DNA from: Paenibacillus sp. MSJ-34
GTDB lineage: Bacteria; Bacillota; Bacilli; Paenibacillales; Paenibacillaceae
DNA length: 52,006 nucleotides
Assembly (NCBI RefSeq): GCF_018918005.1
Contig: NZ_JAHLPR010000048.1
Coordinates: 1-52,006 of the forward strand
Reading direction: 5' to 3'
Part shown: positions 9,180 through 16,947 of the stretch, piece by piece
How the letters are laid out: every line of letters starts with the position of its first letter
How positions within the stretch are numbered: position 1 is the first letter of the stretch
Made by a program: the position numbers and the translations under genes
Notes under the pieces: model-generated
What the model was told of the DNA's origin: nothing
What the model saw: only the letters and a program-made list of their open reading frames with translations
Databases searched by the model: none

Positions 9180-9869
9180 TTACATAAGCCCTTGTTCCTT
9201 CAAACTGATAAAACTGCCATCTCCGATAATCAGGTGATCGAGCACGTCGATTCCGATAATCTCGCCCGCTTCAACCAACCGCCGGGTTAACCCGATGTCT
9301 TCCGCGCTTGGCGTCGGATCGCCGCTCGGATGGTTATGCGCGCATATCACCGAAGCGCTGCTGCATTTGATCGCCGCGCGAAAAATTTCGCGCGGATGCA
9401 CGATGGAGGCGTTCAAGCTGCCCATAGACAGCGTCTCTTGTGCAATAAGATGGTTTTTCGTATTTAGAAAGAGGCATACGAAATGCTCCTTCTGCAAATA
9501 ACGCATTTGTTCCGAGAGCAGATCGGCCGCGTCTTGCGGCTTGCGTATCGTTATCGTCTCGTTGAGACGCGATTGCGCAAGCCTTCGGCCAAGCTCGATT
9601 CCGGCTTTCAATTGAATCGCCTTAGCAAGTCCCATTCCTTTCATTTCCGTCATTTCTTCGATGCTTATATCGACTAAATTGCGTAGTCCTCCGATTTGGC
9701 GCAGCATGCGTTGTGCCATATGTACGGCGGATTCCCGCCTCGTTCCGGTTCGCAGCAATATTGCAAGCAATTCCGCGTGGCTGAGCGAACTCGCCCCGTA
9801 CTGCATCAAGCGCTCTCTCGGACGTTCTTCGCGGGGGAGATCGCGCAAAGTATAACTATGCGCTTCCAT
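9180..9869 (-). CDS. radC: RadC-family JAB/MPN-domain protein
   Basis: The 229-residue protein has an N-terminal helix-hairpin-helix-like part (about 1-90) and a C-terminal JAB metalloprotease-like domain with the metal-binding signature HNHPSGDPTPSAED. The family was named after a DNA-repair phenotype now doubted; its molecular role is unsettled. It stands between maf and mreB, as in Bacillus. All expected His, Ser and Asp ligands are present, so the domain looks intact. Confidence 0.93.
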   Translation of the reverse strand: MEAHSYTLRDLPREERPRERLMQYGASSLSHAELLAILLRTGTRRESAVHMAQRMLRQIGGLRNLVDISIEEMTEMKGMGLAKAIQLKAGIELGRRLAQSRLNETITIRKPQDAADLLSEQMRYLQKEHFVCLFLNTKNHLIAQETLSMGSLNASIVHPREIFRAAIKCSSASVICAHNHPSGDPTPSAEDIGLTRRLVEAGEIIGIDVLDHLIIGDGSFISLKEQGLM

Positions 9870-9899
9870 CCAAAACCCTCTTTTCTCAAAATAGTGCGT

Positions 9900-10499
9900 T
9901 TATAAGACTTCGATGCCGAATGAAGCAAGCATGTCGCTGAGCAGCGACAACGGCAAACCGACGACGTTGAAATAACATCCTTCGATCGATTCCACGATCG
10001 TCGCTCCCAAGCCTTGAATCGCGTAAGCCCCCGCTTTGTCGTCAGGCTCTCCGCTTGCGGCGTAGGCTGCGATTTGCCGTTCAGTGAGCGGCTTCATCCG
10101 TACATGCGTCATACGGTGGGACGCTTCGGTGCGTCCTGTTCGCATATCGATGCAGACGACCCCGGTAAATACTTGATGGGATCTTCCTTGCAACCGGCGC
10201 AGCATCGACGCCGCATCCTCGCGGTCCTTCGGCTTGCCGAGCACTTCGTCGTCCAGTACGACAACCGTATCGGCGCCGATGACGATCGATTCGTTCGGCG
10301 GCGCAAGCCGTTCGCTGACGGCTTGCGCTTTGCGCAATGCCAATTGCTCCACCGTATGCGCGGGCGTCCAGTCGGGAGGCGTCGATTCGTCGACATCGCT
10401 TGCCACAATTTCAAATGGCAATCCCAATGAACGAATGAGCTCTTGCCTTCGTGGAGAAGAAGAAGCTAATATTAGCAGATGACTGTTCCAATGGTTCAA
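9900..10499 (-). CDS. maf: Maf nucleotide pyrophosphatase
   Basis: The protein has 199 residues with the N-terminal phosphate-binding signature LASSSPRRQELI and later family motifs (GADTVVVLD, KPKDREDA). Maf proteins hydrolyse non-canonical or modified nucleoside triphosphates (dTTP, UTP and methylated forms) to monophosphates and were linked to septum inhibition in Bacillus. The chosen start is TTG at 10499, eight bases after AAGGAG; no ATG is better placed. It is followed after 30 bases by radC, probably in one transcript. Confidence 0.93.
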   Translation of the reverse strand: MNHWNSHLLILASSSPRRQELIRSLGLPFEIVASDVDESTPPDWTPAHTVEQLALRKAQAVSERLAPPNESIVIGADTVVVLDDEVLGKPKDREDAASMLRRLQGRSHQVFTGVVCIDMRTGRTEASHRMTHVRMKPLTERQIAAYAASGEPDDKAGAYAIQGLGATIVESIEGCYFNVVGLPLSLLSDMLASFGIEVL

Positions 10500-10569
10500 A
10501 CGGATAACTCCTTCGCCAATTTTTTACACCTTTGTCTATTATACTTTGTATTTTGCGACAACACAAACG

Positions 10570-10611
10570 AAAATCCGACAGCGTACATTAAGCGGTACAC
10601 TGCCGGATTTT
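10570..10611. terminator. bidirectional-looking terminator between maf and the SPOR gene
   Basis: A long, nearly perfect stem begins AAAATCCG and ends CGGATTTT, with GTAC/GTAC pairing close to the loop. A/T tails on both sides allow use in either direction. It ends the SPOR-domain gene read on the minus strand and separates it from maf. Confidence 0.85.
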
Positions 10612-10650
10612 CCGCATTCCCCGGCATTTTGCGGAGGATGACAGGCATGT

Positions 10651-11841
10651 TTACGTCCCGATCGTCTCCAGGAAAGATTTTTCCAGCATAATATAATCCA
10701 TCATCGCGGATTGAACTTCCCATAAATGGGTTTCCGACGTTTTTTTGTTATATTCGTTCATCGCAACGACGGCGCTGTTCATCGCTTTCGTCATTTGCGA
10801 CCATAGTTCCTTCGCTTCGGCCGGCAATCCGCTCTGCGCCTTGCTCTCGAGCTCGGTCCAGCGCTGATGCTCGTTACGGATCGCTTGCAGTTGGGATTCG
10901 CTTAACGCCTTCGGTTCCTTCTCCATGAGCCGCGCGATCGCCACATCGTTCAACAATCGAACCATGCCCGCGGACTGCTCGAAATATTGGGACACTTGCT
11001 TTGCGTCTCCCGCATAAGTCATTTGGCTTATGGCCGGCAGTTCGACCGTCCGTACGTAAAATTCGATTCCTTGCGCTTTAAATTGCTGGGTAAGCAGCAT
11101 CGCGTCTTCCCGCGCCACGGCGACGCCGGCGTATACCCTGTTTTTGTCTCCCGTATCGGCGTATGCCGCAAGTCCCTTCTGCTGCAGCTCTTGCTTCGCC
11201 TGATTGACGCCCTCTAAGCCGCTGAAGACGCCGTATTGGAGCATATAATAGTTTTGGGCCGGAATGTCGACGGCGACGCTTAGCGGCTGCGTCTGTACGG
11301 TTGCGGCTTCCTTCGCCTCGGGATCGGCCTGTTTCACATCCGTCCGGCCGCTTGGCGCAATTGCTGCGCCGGTTTTCACATCGTCGGCGACGAGCTTGTC
11401 CAACCCCGGAATTTGCACGTCCCCGTTAAACAGCGATAATACGACGAATCCGAATATGGCGCCTGTCGCGATTGCGCCGGTTACCGATATGAATATTTTG
11501 AACCATGAAGGGCTTCCCGGCGTCCGGTAGCTGCCCCCCTTCCACGTTTCGTCCACCTCGACATAGCCCGTCTCGCCATCCCAAACAATCGTGTCCGCCT
11601 CTTCTTTCCCGTCTTGTTCCGGCCGCTCTTTCCCGGCAGGAATTTGCGGCATCCGATCGGACTCGCGGATTTCCCGCTCGATCGCATCGAGCTCGTCTTG
11701 CGGAGAGCTCCATACACCGTAATCGCTCTTATATTCGTTCAAGGAAACGACTTTCGTCTCGGATTGTTCCTGCATCGCCGCGTTATTCGCAGGCTTGCGG
11801 TTCGGCTCGTCAAAGCGGAACGTCATCTTTGCTTTATTCAT
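10651..11841 (-). CDS. SPOR-domain single-pass membrane protein
   Basis: The 396-residue protein has a charged, disordered N-terminus, one membrane helix (about 115-138), a linker and an SPOR-like domain (about 197-270) starting YYMLQYGVFSG. This is the pattern of peptidoglycan-binding SPOR repeats that recognise denuded glycan at division or spore septa. A helical region follows (about 270-396). Its place beside maf-radC-mre matches SpoIIB/SPOR-type genes in Bacilli, so a role in septal wall remodelling or engulfment is plausible but inferred. The ATG at 11841 follows AGAGAGG; an upstream start would add 13 residues without a good ribosome binding site. Confidence 0.8.
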   Translation of the reverse strand: MNKAKMTFRFDEPNRKPANNAAMQEQSETKVVSLNEYKSDYGVWSSPQDELDAIEREIRESDRMPQIPAGKERPEQDGKEEADTIVWDGETGYVEVDETWKGGSYRTPGSPSWFKIFISVTGAIATGAIFGFVVLSLFNGDVQIPGLDKLVADDVKTGAAIAPSGRTDVKQADPEAKEAATVQTQPLSVAVDIPAQNYYMLQYGVFSGLEGVNQAKQELQQKGLAAYADTGDKNRVYAGVAVAREDAMLLTQQFKAQGIEFYVRTVELPAISQMTYAGDAKQVSQYFEQSAGMVRLLNDVAIARLMEKEPKALSESQLQAIRNEHQRWTELESKAQSGLPAEAKELWSQMTKAMNSAVVAMNEYNKKTSETHLWEVQSAMMDYIMLEKSFLETIGT

Positions 11842-11925
11842 GCAAATCCCTCTCTTCCATGTCCATTCTTCTATTTTCACTCTATGATAGAGTCGAAGAA
11901 ATTATGATAGATTTGGGAACGCAAA

Positions 11926-11961
11926 AATCCCGACATCTTTGCAATCCATGACGTCGGGATT
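11926..11961 (-). terminator. terminator after the DUF1657 gene
   Basis: The stem AATCCCGAC / GTCGGGATT continues with near-complete pairing inward and is followed on the minus strand by TTTTT. It lies 11 bases beyond the stop of the 68-aa DUF1657 gene. Confidence 0.85.
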
Positions 11962-11971
11962 CGTCGGCGCA

Positions 11972-12178
11972 TTAAAACCCTTTGTATTGCGGCTCCTCGT
12001 TTTCCAACTGTTGAACGCGGCTTTCCACTTGTTGAACGATTTGCTGCGTCGTTTTCGCCGCATTCTCGAACAGCGTTTTCGCTTCTTGATTTTGCGTGCT
12101 CAGCGCAAACGTTTCAAGGTCTGCCTGTGCGCCTTTCAGCGAGGCCAGCGTCGTTTTGACTTGGGATCCAACGGTCAT
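11972..12178 (-). CDS. DUF1657 small spore-associated protein
   Basis: The 68-residue helical protein begins MTVGSQVKT. The pattern TLASLKGAQADLETFALST is the DUF1657 signature. The ATG at 12178 follows AGGAGGTG; the longer open frame upstream lacks a start signal. DUF1657 genes are commonly found beside spoVA-type clusters in spore formers. Here the gene faces away from the 2Duf-spoVAC-spoVAD operon, sharing a 210-base divergent promoter region. The C-terminal 50 residues of the 2Duf protein align with it by eye (tL..LK...ADLE.f.LST), so the two are probably paralogous modules. Molecular function is unknown. Confidence 0.85.
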   Translation of the reverse strand: MTVGSQVKTTLASLKGAQADLETFALSTQNQEAKTLFENAAKTTQQIVQQVESRVQQLENEEPQYKGF

Positions 12179-12388
12179 TGATTCACACCTCCTCTCTTCA
12201 CGTAACGAAACATAATGTAACCGTAATGGCGGCAATTCATACGATGGGTTCGGACAAACCTTACGCGATGCGGATTTCACTTCGATGCACCGCCGCAAGA
12301 ATAATCTTTGGCGAAAGAGGGTACCTTTTCTATTGACTGCTGGTAGCGGAATTCATCGACATTCATGTACGAAAGGCGAGTGATCAGC

Positions 12389-13249
12389 ATGCCCGAATGG
12401 TTAGCGACGGCTCTGCGCACCTTATTGTCCGTTGCGGTGCTATTTACCTTGACGAAGTTATTGGGAAAAAGACAAGTTTCGCAGCTCTCCCTGTTCGAAT
12501 ACATTACCGGCATTACGATCGGGAGCTTGACAGCTTATGTATCAATGGACCTGGAAAAGCATTGGGTACTCGGCATCGTATCGTTGGTCGTATGGGTAGG
12601 AGTCTCTTTAGCGATCGAATTTGTTCAATTAAAAAGCAAAAAAATACGCGATTTTGTTGACGGCAAAGGTACCGTTCTCATCAAAGACGGCAAAATCATG
12701 GACGACAATATGAAAAAAGAGAGGATTACCAGCGACGAACTGCTCGAACTGTTGCGTAAAAAAAATGCATTTAAAGCGGCGGATGTCGAATTTGCGGTCA
12801 TGGAGCCAAGCGGAGAACTCAACGTAATGCTGAAGAAAGAGAATCAGCCTCTAACGCCGAAACATCTCGGAATTAAAGTCGGGCCGGAACAAGAGCCGCA
12901 AGCCGTTATTATGGACGGCAAAATATTGGACGAACCGCTCGCAACGTTGGGATTGAACCGAAGATGGCTTCATACCGAATTAAAAAAGCTGGGGGTATCG
13001 CTCGATAACGTTTTTGTCGGCCAAGTCGACAGTTACGGCCAATTCTATGCCGATTTGTACGACGACCAAATTAAGGTTCCGGAGCCGATGCAAAAAGCTT
13101 CGCTCTACGCGACGCTGAAAAAATGCGAAGCGGATCTCGAACTGTACGGATTGTCGACGGACGAAGCGAGCGTGAAAGAGCTATACCGGCAATGTTCGGA
13201 GCAAATGCAAGGCGTCATTGAAGATATGAAACCGTTGCTTACACGGTAA
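12389..13249 (+). CDS. 2Duf-type membrane protein: DUF421 (YetF-like) plus DUF1657
   Basis: The 286-residue protein has three hydrophobic segments (about 1-80), then the soluble YetF/DUF421 region with its characteristic VLIKDGKI and FAVMEPSGELNV patterns, and ends in a DUF1657 module (about 232-286). A DUF421+DUF1657 fusion encoded beside spoVA genes matches the 2Duf protein of the mobile spoVA2mob operons, reported to raise spore heat resistance by altering inner-membrane properties. That is family knowledge; the effect here is inferred. I chose ATG 12389 after AAGGCGAG; ATG 12365 lacks a binding site. spoVAC follows after 32 bases. Forespore sigma-G control is expected but no clear promoter was identified. 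Confidence 0.85.
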   Translation: MPEWLATALRTLLSVAVLFTLTKLLGKRQVSQLSLFEYITGITIGSLTAYVSMDLEKHWVLGIVSLVVWVGVSLAIEFVQLKSKKIRDFVDGKGTVLIKDGKIMDDNMKKERITSDELLELLRKKNAFKAADVEFAVMEPSGELNVMLKKENQPLTPKHLGIKVGPEQEPQAVIMDGKILDEPLATLGLNRRWLHTELKKLGVSLDNVFVGQVDSYGQFYADLYDDQIKVPEPMQKASLYATLKKCEADLELYGLSTDEASVKELYRQCSEQMQGVIEDMKPLLTR

Positions 13250-13281
13250 GCGGCATCGCGAATACTTAAGGAGGAAATCCA

Positions 13282-13758
13282 ATGTCAAGCAAAAATAAAG
13301 ATTTAACGCCCGTGCAGCAAGAATATAAAGAACTGGCCAAGCGCAACGAACCTCCGCGTCCGGTGCTCAAAAATTGTTTGCTGGCGTTTCTGTCGGGCGG
13401 AACGATCTGCCTGATCGGGCAAGCGATACAGCAGATGTTCATCAAATGGGGCGGGTTTAGCGAGAAGGAAGCGGGCAATCCGACCGTTGCCGTGCTCGTC
13501 ATTATCTCCGTCATCCTTACCAGCCTAGGGGTGTACGATAAAATTGCGCAGTGGGCGGGCGCCGGCACAGCCGTTCCGGTTACGGGCTTCGCCAATTCGA
13601 TGGCTTCCGCGGCGATCGAGCATCGCAGCGAAGGGGTTGTGCTCGGCGTGGGCGGCAAAATGTTCAAAATCGCCGGACCCGTTATCGTCTTCGGCACCGT
13701 AGCCGCATTTATCGTCGGCATTCTCCACTGGATTTTCAATCCGAATATGGGGGGATAA
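13282..13758 (+). CDS. spoVAC: stage V sporulation membrane protein SpoVAC
   Basis: The 158-residue protein has three or four membrane helices and the SpoVAC pattern (FLSGGTICLIGQ, VTGFANSMASAAIE, GPVIVFGTVAAF). In Bacillus SpoVAC acts in the spore inner membrane as a mechanosensitive-type channel for dipicolinic-acid uptake and release. AAGGAGG lies seven bases before the ATG. It is four bases upstream of spoVAD and follows the 2Duf gene, so the three are one operon. The length equals that of the family. Confidence 0.95.
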   Translation: MSSKNKDLTPVQQEYKELAKRNEPPRPVLKNCLLAFLSGGTICLIGQAIQQMFIKWGGFSEKEAGNPTVAVLVIISVILTSLGVYDKIAQWAGAGTAVPVTGFANSMASAAIEHRSEGVVLGVGGKMFKIAGPVIVFGTVAAFIVGILHWIFNPNMGG

Positions 13759-13762
13759 CCAA

Positions 13763-14779
13763 ATGACGTTAAAAGGGCATCAAAGCTGGCGTTTCGAGAA
13801 TAAACCGAGAATTGTCGGAACGGCTACGGTTGTCGGCCCCTTCGAAGGTCAAGGCCCGCTTGCCGACGATTTCGACATCATCCACGGCGAGTTGATGATG
13901 GGGCAAAAAAGTTGGGAAAAAGCGGAGAAGAAATTGATGGAAGAAGCGGCGACGTTGGCGATCGAGAATGCCGGGTTAACGAAAGAGCAAGTCCAATTTT
14001 ATGTCGGCGGCGACTTGAACAATCAAATCATCAGCAGCAGCTTTAGCGCCAGAACGCTCGGCATTCCTTATCTCGGCGTCTTCGGCGCTTGTTCGACCTC
14101 GATGGAAAGCTTGGCCCTCGCTTCGCTTATGGTCAACACAGGTTCGGCGAAATACGCGCTTGCCGGCACTTGCAGCCATAACGCAGGCATCGAAAAACAA
14201 TTCCGCTATCCGACGGAATACGGCTCGCAGAAGCCTCCGACCGCTCAATTCACTGTAACGGGGGCAGGGGCGGCCGTCGTATCGCTCAAAGGAGAGGGAC
14301 CGGCCGTAACATCGGCTACGATCGGCCGGGTCGTCGATATGGGAATTAGCGATCCGTTCAATATGGGCGCGGCGATGGCTCCTGCGGCGGTCGACACGAT
14401 ACAAGCGCATTTCAGGGATTTGCAAATCCAACCGGGGCATTACGACTTGATCGTTACCGGAGATCTATCGAAAGTGGGCTATGCGATCGCCTGCGATTTG
14501 TTGAAAAAACATAACGTTCCGATGAACCAAACGACGTATCAGGATTGCGGCATGATGATCTACGACTACGAGAAGCAAATGGTGCAGGCGGGGGCGAGCG
14601 GATGCGCTTGTTCGGCCGTCGTCACTTACGGCCATCTGATTCGCCGGCTGCTCGCCGGCGAATTGAAGCGAATTCTCGTCGTGGCAACCGGGGCGCTGCT
14701 GTCTCCCCTGTCATACCAGCAAGGGGAAACCATTCCTTGCATCGCACATGCGGTGTCCATCGAATATGCGGACGCTTGA
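13763..14779 (+). CDS. spoVAD: stage V sporulation protein SpoVAD
   Basis: The protein has 338 residues, full length for the family, with a thiolase-like fold. The conserved GACSTSMES region is at about 111-119. The C-terminus keeps SPLSYQQGETIPCIAHAVSIE and then ends four residues later. SpoVAD binds dipicolinic acid and is peripheral to the spore inner membrane. In typical operons spoVAE follows and often overlaps; here no spoVAE reading frame follows, and a YitT-type gene starts 66 bases later. SpoVAD itself shows no sign of damage. Confidence 0.95.
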   Translation: MTLKGHQSWRFENKPRIVGTATVVGPFEGQGPLADDFDIIHGELMMGQKSWEKAEKKLMEEAATLAIENAGLTKEQVQFYVGGDLNNQIISSSFSARTLGIPYLGVFGACSTSMESLALASLMVNTGSAKYALAGTCSHNAGIEKQFRYPTEYGSQKPPTAQFTVTGAGAAVVSLKGEGPAVTSATIGRVVDMGISDPFNMGAAMAPAAVDTIQAHFRDLQIQPGHYDLIVTGDLSKVGYAIACDLLKKHNVPMNQTTYQDCGMMIYDYEKQMVQAGASGCACSAVVTYGHLIRRLLAGELKRILVVATGALLSPLSYQQGETIPCIAHAVSIEYADA

Positions 14780-14845
14780 CTGCATATAAATAGACAAGTA
14801 TGCAATAGGGAATTCATCCTGCATTTTCGGGACGGGGGCTGATGT

Positions 14846-15475
14846 TTGTTGCGATCGCTCAAAAGGTGGTTGGCGATCATTGCGGGGAGCTTAATGATCG
14901 CGATCGGAATTAATTATTTTCTGATTCCTTTCAGCATTTTGGACGGAGGAATTATCGGAATCGCCTTAATTGCCAAATATTTATGGGGCGCCAAAGTCGG
15001 ACTGACGATGATCGTATGCAGCATTCCGATTTTTATGCTGGCATGGTTCCGGTACCGTCCTTATTTTTATTTAAGCTTCCCGGGCATGCTCATCTCCTCG
15101 CTGTTTACGGATGCGCTCTATCCGTCGCTTTATTACTTTACGTACTATGTGAAACTAAGTCCGTTGATGAGCGCCGCGATCGGCGGCATCTTCATGGGGG
15201 GCGGCCTCGGCGTGATGCTTCGTTACGAAACCAGTACCGGGGGGACGGACTTGGTCGCCAAATTTATTGCCGACTATTATTTGGTCAATGTCGGCTTTAC
15301 GATTTTTATTATCGACGGGATGATCGTCACTTTGGGCGGCATGCTTTTCTCCGCGGAAACGTTTCTGCTGTCCGTCGTTACGATATTCGTCGGCGGAATC
15401 GTAACCGGACTATGCTGTTTGAACCGCAATACGCTGCATTCGGGACCGCCTGCCGGACATCGGCGCTTCGGTTGA
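14846..15475 (+). CDS. short YitT-family membrane protein (lacks DUF2179)
   Basis: The 209-residue protein has five or six membrane helices with YitT (DUF161) hallmarks: FLIPFSILDGGIIGIA, GGIFMGGGLGVMLRYETSTGGTD. The full family usually carries a C-terminal soluble DUF2179 domain (about 80 residues). Here the chain stops after the last helix with a polar tail (CCLNRNTLHSG...) unlike the family, and the murC terminator follows directly. It may be a natural short form or a C-terminally truncated copy. The start is TTG at 14846 (a second TTG follows) behind GGGACGGGGG. Function of YitT proteins is unknown. It may be cotranscribed with spoVAD. Confidence 0.78.
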   Translation: MLRSLKRWLAIIAGSLMIAIGINYFLIPFSILDGGIIGIALIAKYLWGAKVGLTMIVCSIPIFMLAWFRYRPYFYLSFPGMLISSLFTDALYPSLYYFTYYVKLSPLMSAAIGGIFMGGGLGVMLRYETSTGGTDLVAKFIADYYLVNVGFTIFIIDGMIVTLGGMLFSAETFLLSVVTIFVGGIVTGLCCLNRNTLHSGPPAGHRRFG

Positions 15476-15502
15476 ACAGCGGCGTGAAAACCAACAAAAA
15501 AA

Positions 15503-15538
15503 GGACCGCCCCCTTTCGTTCAACGATGGGGACCGTCC
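15503..15538 (-). terminator. terminator between YitT gene and murC
   Basis: A stem pairing GGACCGCCCC with GGGGACCGTCC is followed on the minus strand by TTTTTTT. It lies eight bases past the murC stop and closes the valS-folC-murC transcript. It may also stop the plus-strand spoVA transcript. Confidence 0.8.
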
Positions 15539-15545
15539 ATTTGAA

Positions 15546-16940
15546 TTACTGAAGCTGCTTGCCGTCCATTTGCGCTCTCAGCGTTTTGGCGAGCCCGTCC
15601 GCGGCTTTCCAAATATCGCCCGCTCCCATGGTAATCACCAGGTCGCCGGGACGCACGCTGTCGCTCAAATAGCTCAGCACCTCTTCTTTGGTCGGAATAT
15701 ATTTCGTATTTCGATTGCTGTTCTGCACGATCAATTCGACCAATTTGGCGCTATGGACGCCTTCGATCTGCTTTTCTCCCGCGGGGGAGTAGATGTCCGT
15801 TATGATGACTTCATCCGCGTCCGCAAAGGCGCGGCTGAATTGATCCAGCAAAAAGAAGGTGCGGGAATAGCGCTGCGGCTGAAATACGGCGACAATCCGT
15901 TTGCCCGTCGCCTTCGCCGCTTGGATGGTCGCTTGAATTTCCGTCGGATGATGGGCGTAGTCGTCGATGACCAATATATCGTTCACTTCGCCCAGCACTT
16001 GAAATCTGCGCTTTGCGCCGCGAAACAGCTTGATCGCGCCTTGAATCGCATAAAACGGAATGCCCGCCTGCATGCAAGTAATGACCGTAGCCATGGCGTT
16101 ATACACGTTATGGCGGCCCGGCACGGACAATTCGATCGGACCGAGCGGAACGCCCTGGTAGCAGAACGTGAAATTAACCTTTCTATCGCCCAGAACGACG
16201 TCTGTTGCCGTGTAATCCGCTTGCCGGTCGATTCCGTACGTTATATATTCGCCTTTGACCGTAGGAAGCATTTCCTGCAGCGTCTCGTCGTCCGCGCATA
16301 CGATCGCTTTGCCGCCTTCTTTCACTTGATTCAGAAACCGGACATAGGCCTGCTTCAACTTCGCGAAATCTCCGCCGTAGTTTTCCAGATGATCGGCTTC
16401 GATGTTGGTTACGATAGCCAGCGTCGGATGATATTGCAGAAAGGATCCGTCGCTCTCGTCCGCTTCAGCCACGACATAATCGCCTTTCCCCGCTTTCGCG
16501 TTTGTGCCGACGTTCATAATTTCTCCCCCGATAATATAGGTCGGATCGTAATTGCATTCCTCCATCACAAGGGCGATCATCGACGAAGTCGTCGTCTTGC
16601 CGTGGGCGCCCGCCACAGCGACCCCATTGCGCGAATTCAGCAAACGGGCCAGCATTTGCGAACGATGCAATATCGGGATGCCCTGTTTCTCGGCCTCCAC
16701 TCTTTCCACATTGTCTCCTGCGAGCGCGGTCGAATAAACGACCAGATCGGCGCCTTGCACGTTGCCCGCCGTATGTCCTATATAAATTTTCGCCCCTTTG
16801 GCCGCCAATTTCTCCGTTAAATCTTGCGCGGCTACGTCGGAACCCGTAACCGTATATCCCATTTCCAGCATAACCCGAGCAATGGCGCTCATCCCGTAGC
16901 CCCCGATGCCGATAAAATGAACATGTTCTACTGTATTCAA
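15546..16940 (-). CDS. murC: UDP-N-acetylmuramate--L-alanine ligase MurC
   Basis: The protein has about 464 residues with the Mur-ligase order: N-terminal UDP-binding Rossmann part (HFIGIGGYGMSAIA), central ATP site (GAHGKTTTSSMIA) and C-terminal domain (IDDYAHHPTEI, QPQRYSRT). It adds L-alanine to UDP-MurNAc in the cytoplasm, the first step of the peptide stem. No ATG fits; TTG at 16940 (or 16943) follows AAAGGTTGGTGAG and starts just after the folC stop at 16948. A farther upstream start would run into folC. In Bacillus murC lies elsewhere; here it ends the valS-folC unit. Confidence 0.94.
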   Translation of the reverse strand: MNTVEHVHFIGIGGYGMSAIARVMLEMGYTVTGSDVAAQDLTEKLAAKGAKIYIGHTAGNVQGADLVVYSTALAGDNVERVEAEKQGIPILHRSQMLARLLNSRNGVAVAGAHGKTTTSSMIALVMEECNYDPTYIIGGEIMNVGTNAKAGKGDYVVAEADESDGSFLQYHPTLAIVTNIEADHLENYGGDFAKLKQAYVRFLNQVKEGGKAIVCADDETLQEMLPTVKGEYITYGIDRQADYTATDVVLGDRKVNFTFCYQGVPLGPIELSVPGRHNVYNAMATVITCMQAGIPFYAIQGAIKLFRGAKRRFQVLGEVNDILVIDDYAHHPTEIQATIQAAKATGKRIVAVFQPQRYSRTFFLLDQFSRAFADADEVIITDIYSPAGEKQIEGVHSAKLVELIVQNSNRNTKYIPTKEEVLSYLSDSVRPGDLVITMGAGDIWKAADGLAKTLRAQMDGKQLQ

Positions 16941-16947
16941 CAAAGAC

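Noticed and set aside
14780..14845. A short spoVAE gene between spoVAD and the YitT gene
   Set aside because: Only 66 bases, with no open frame of useful length.
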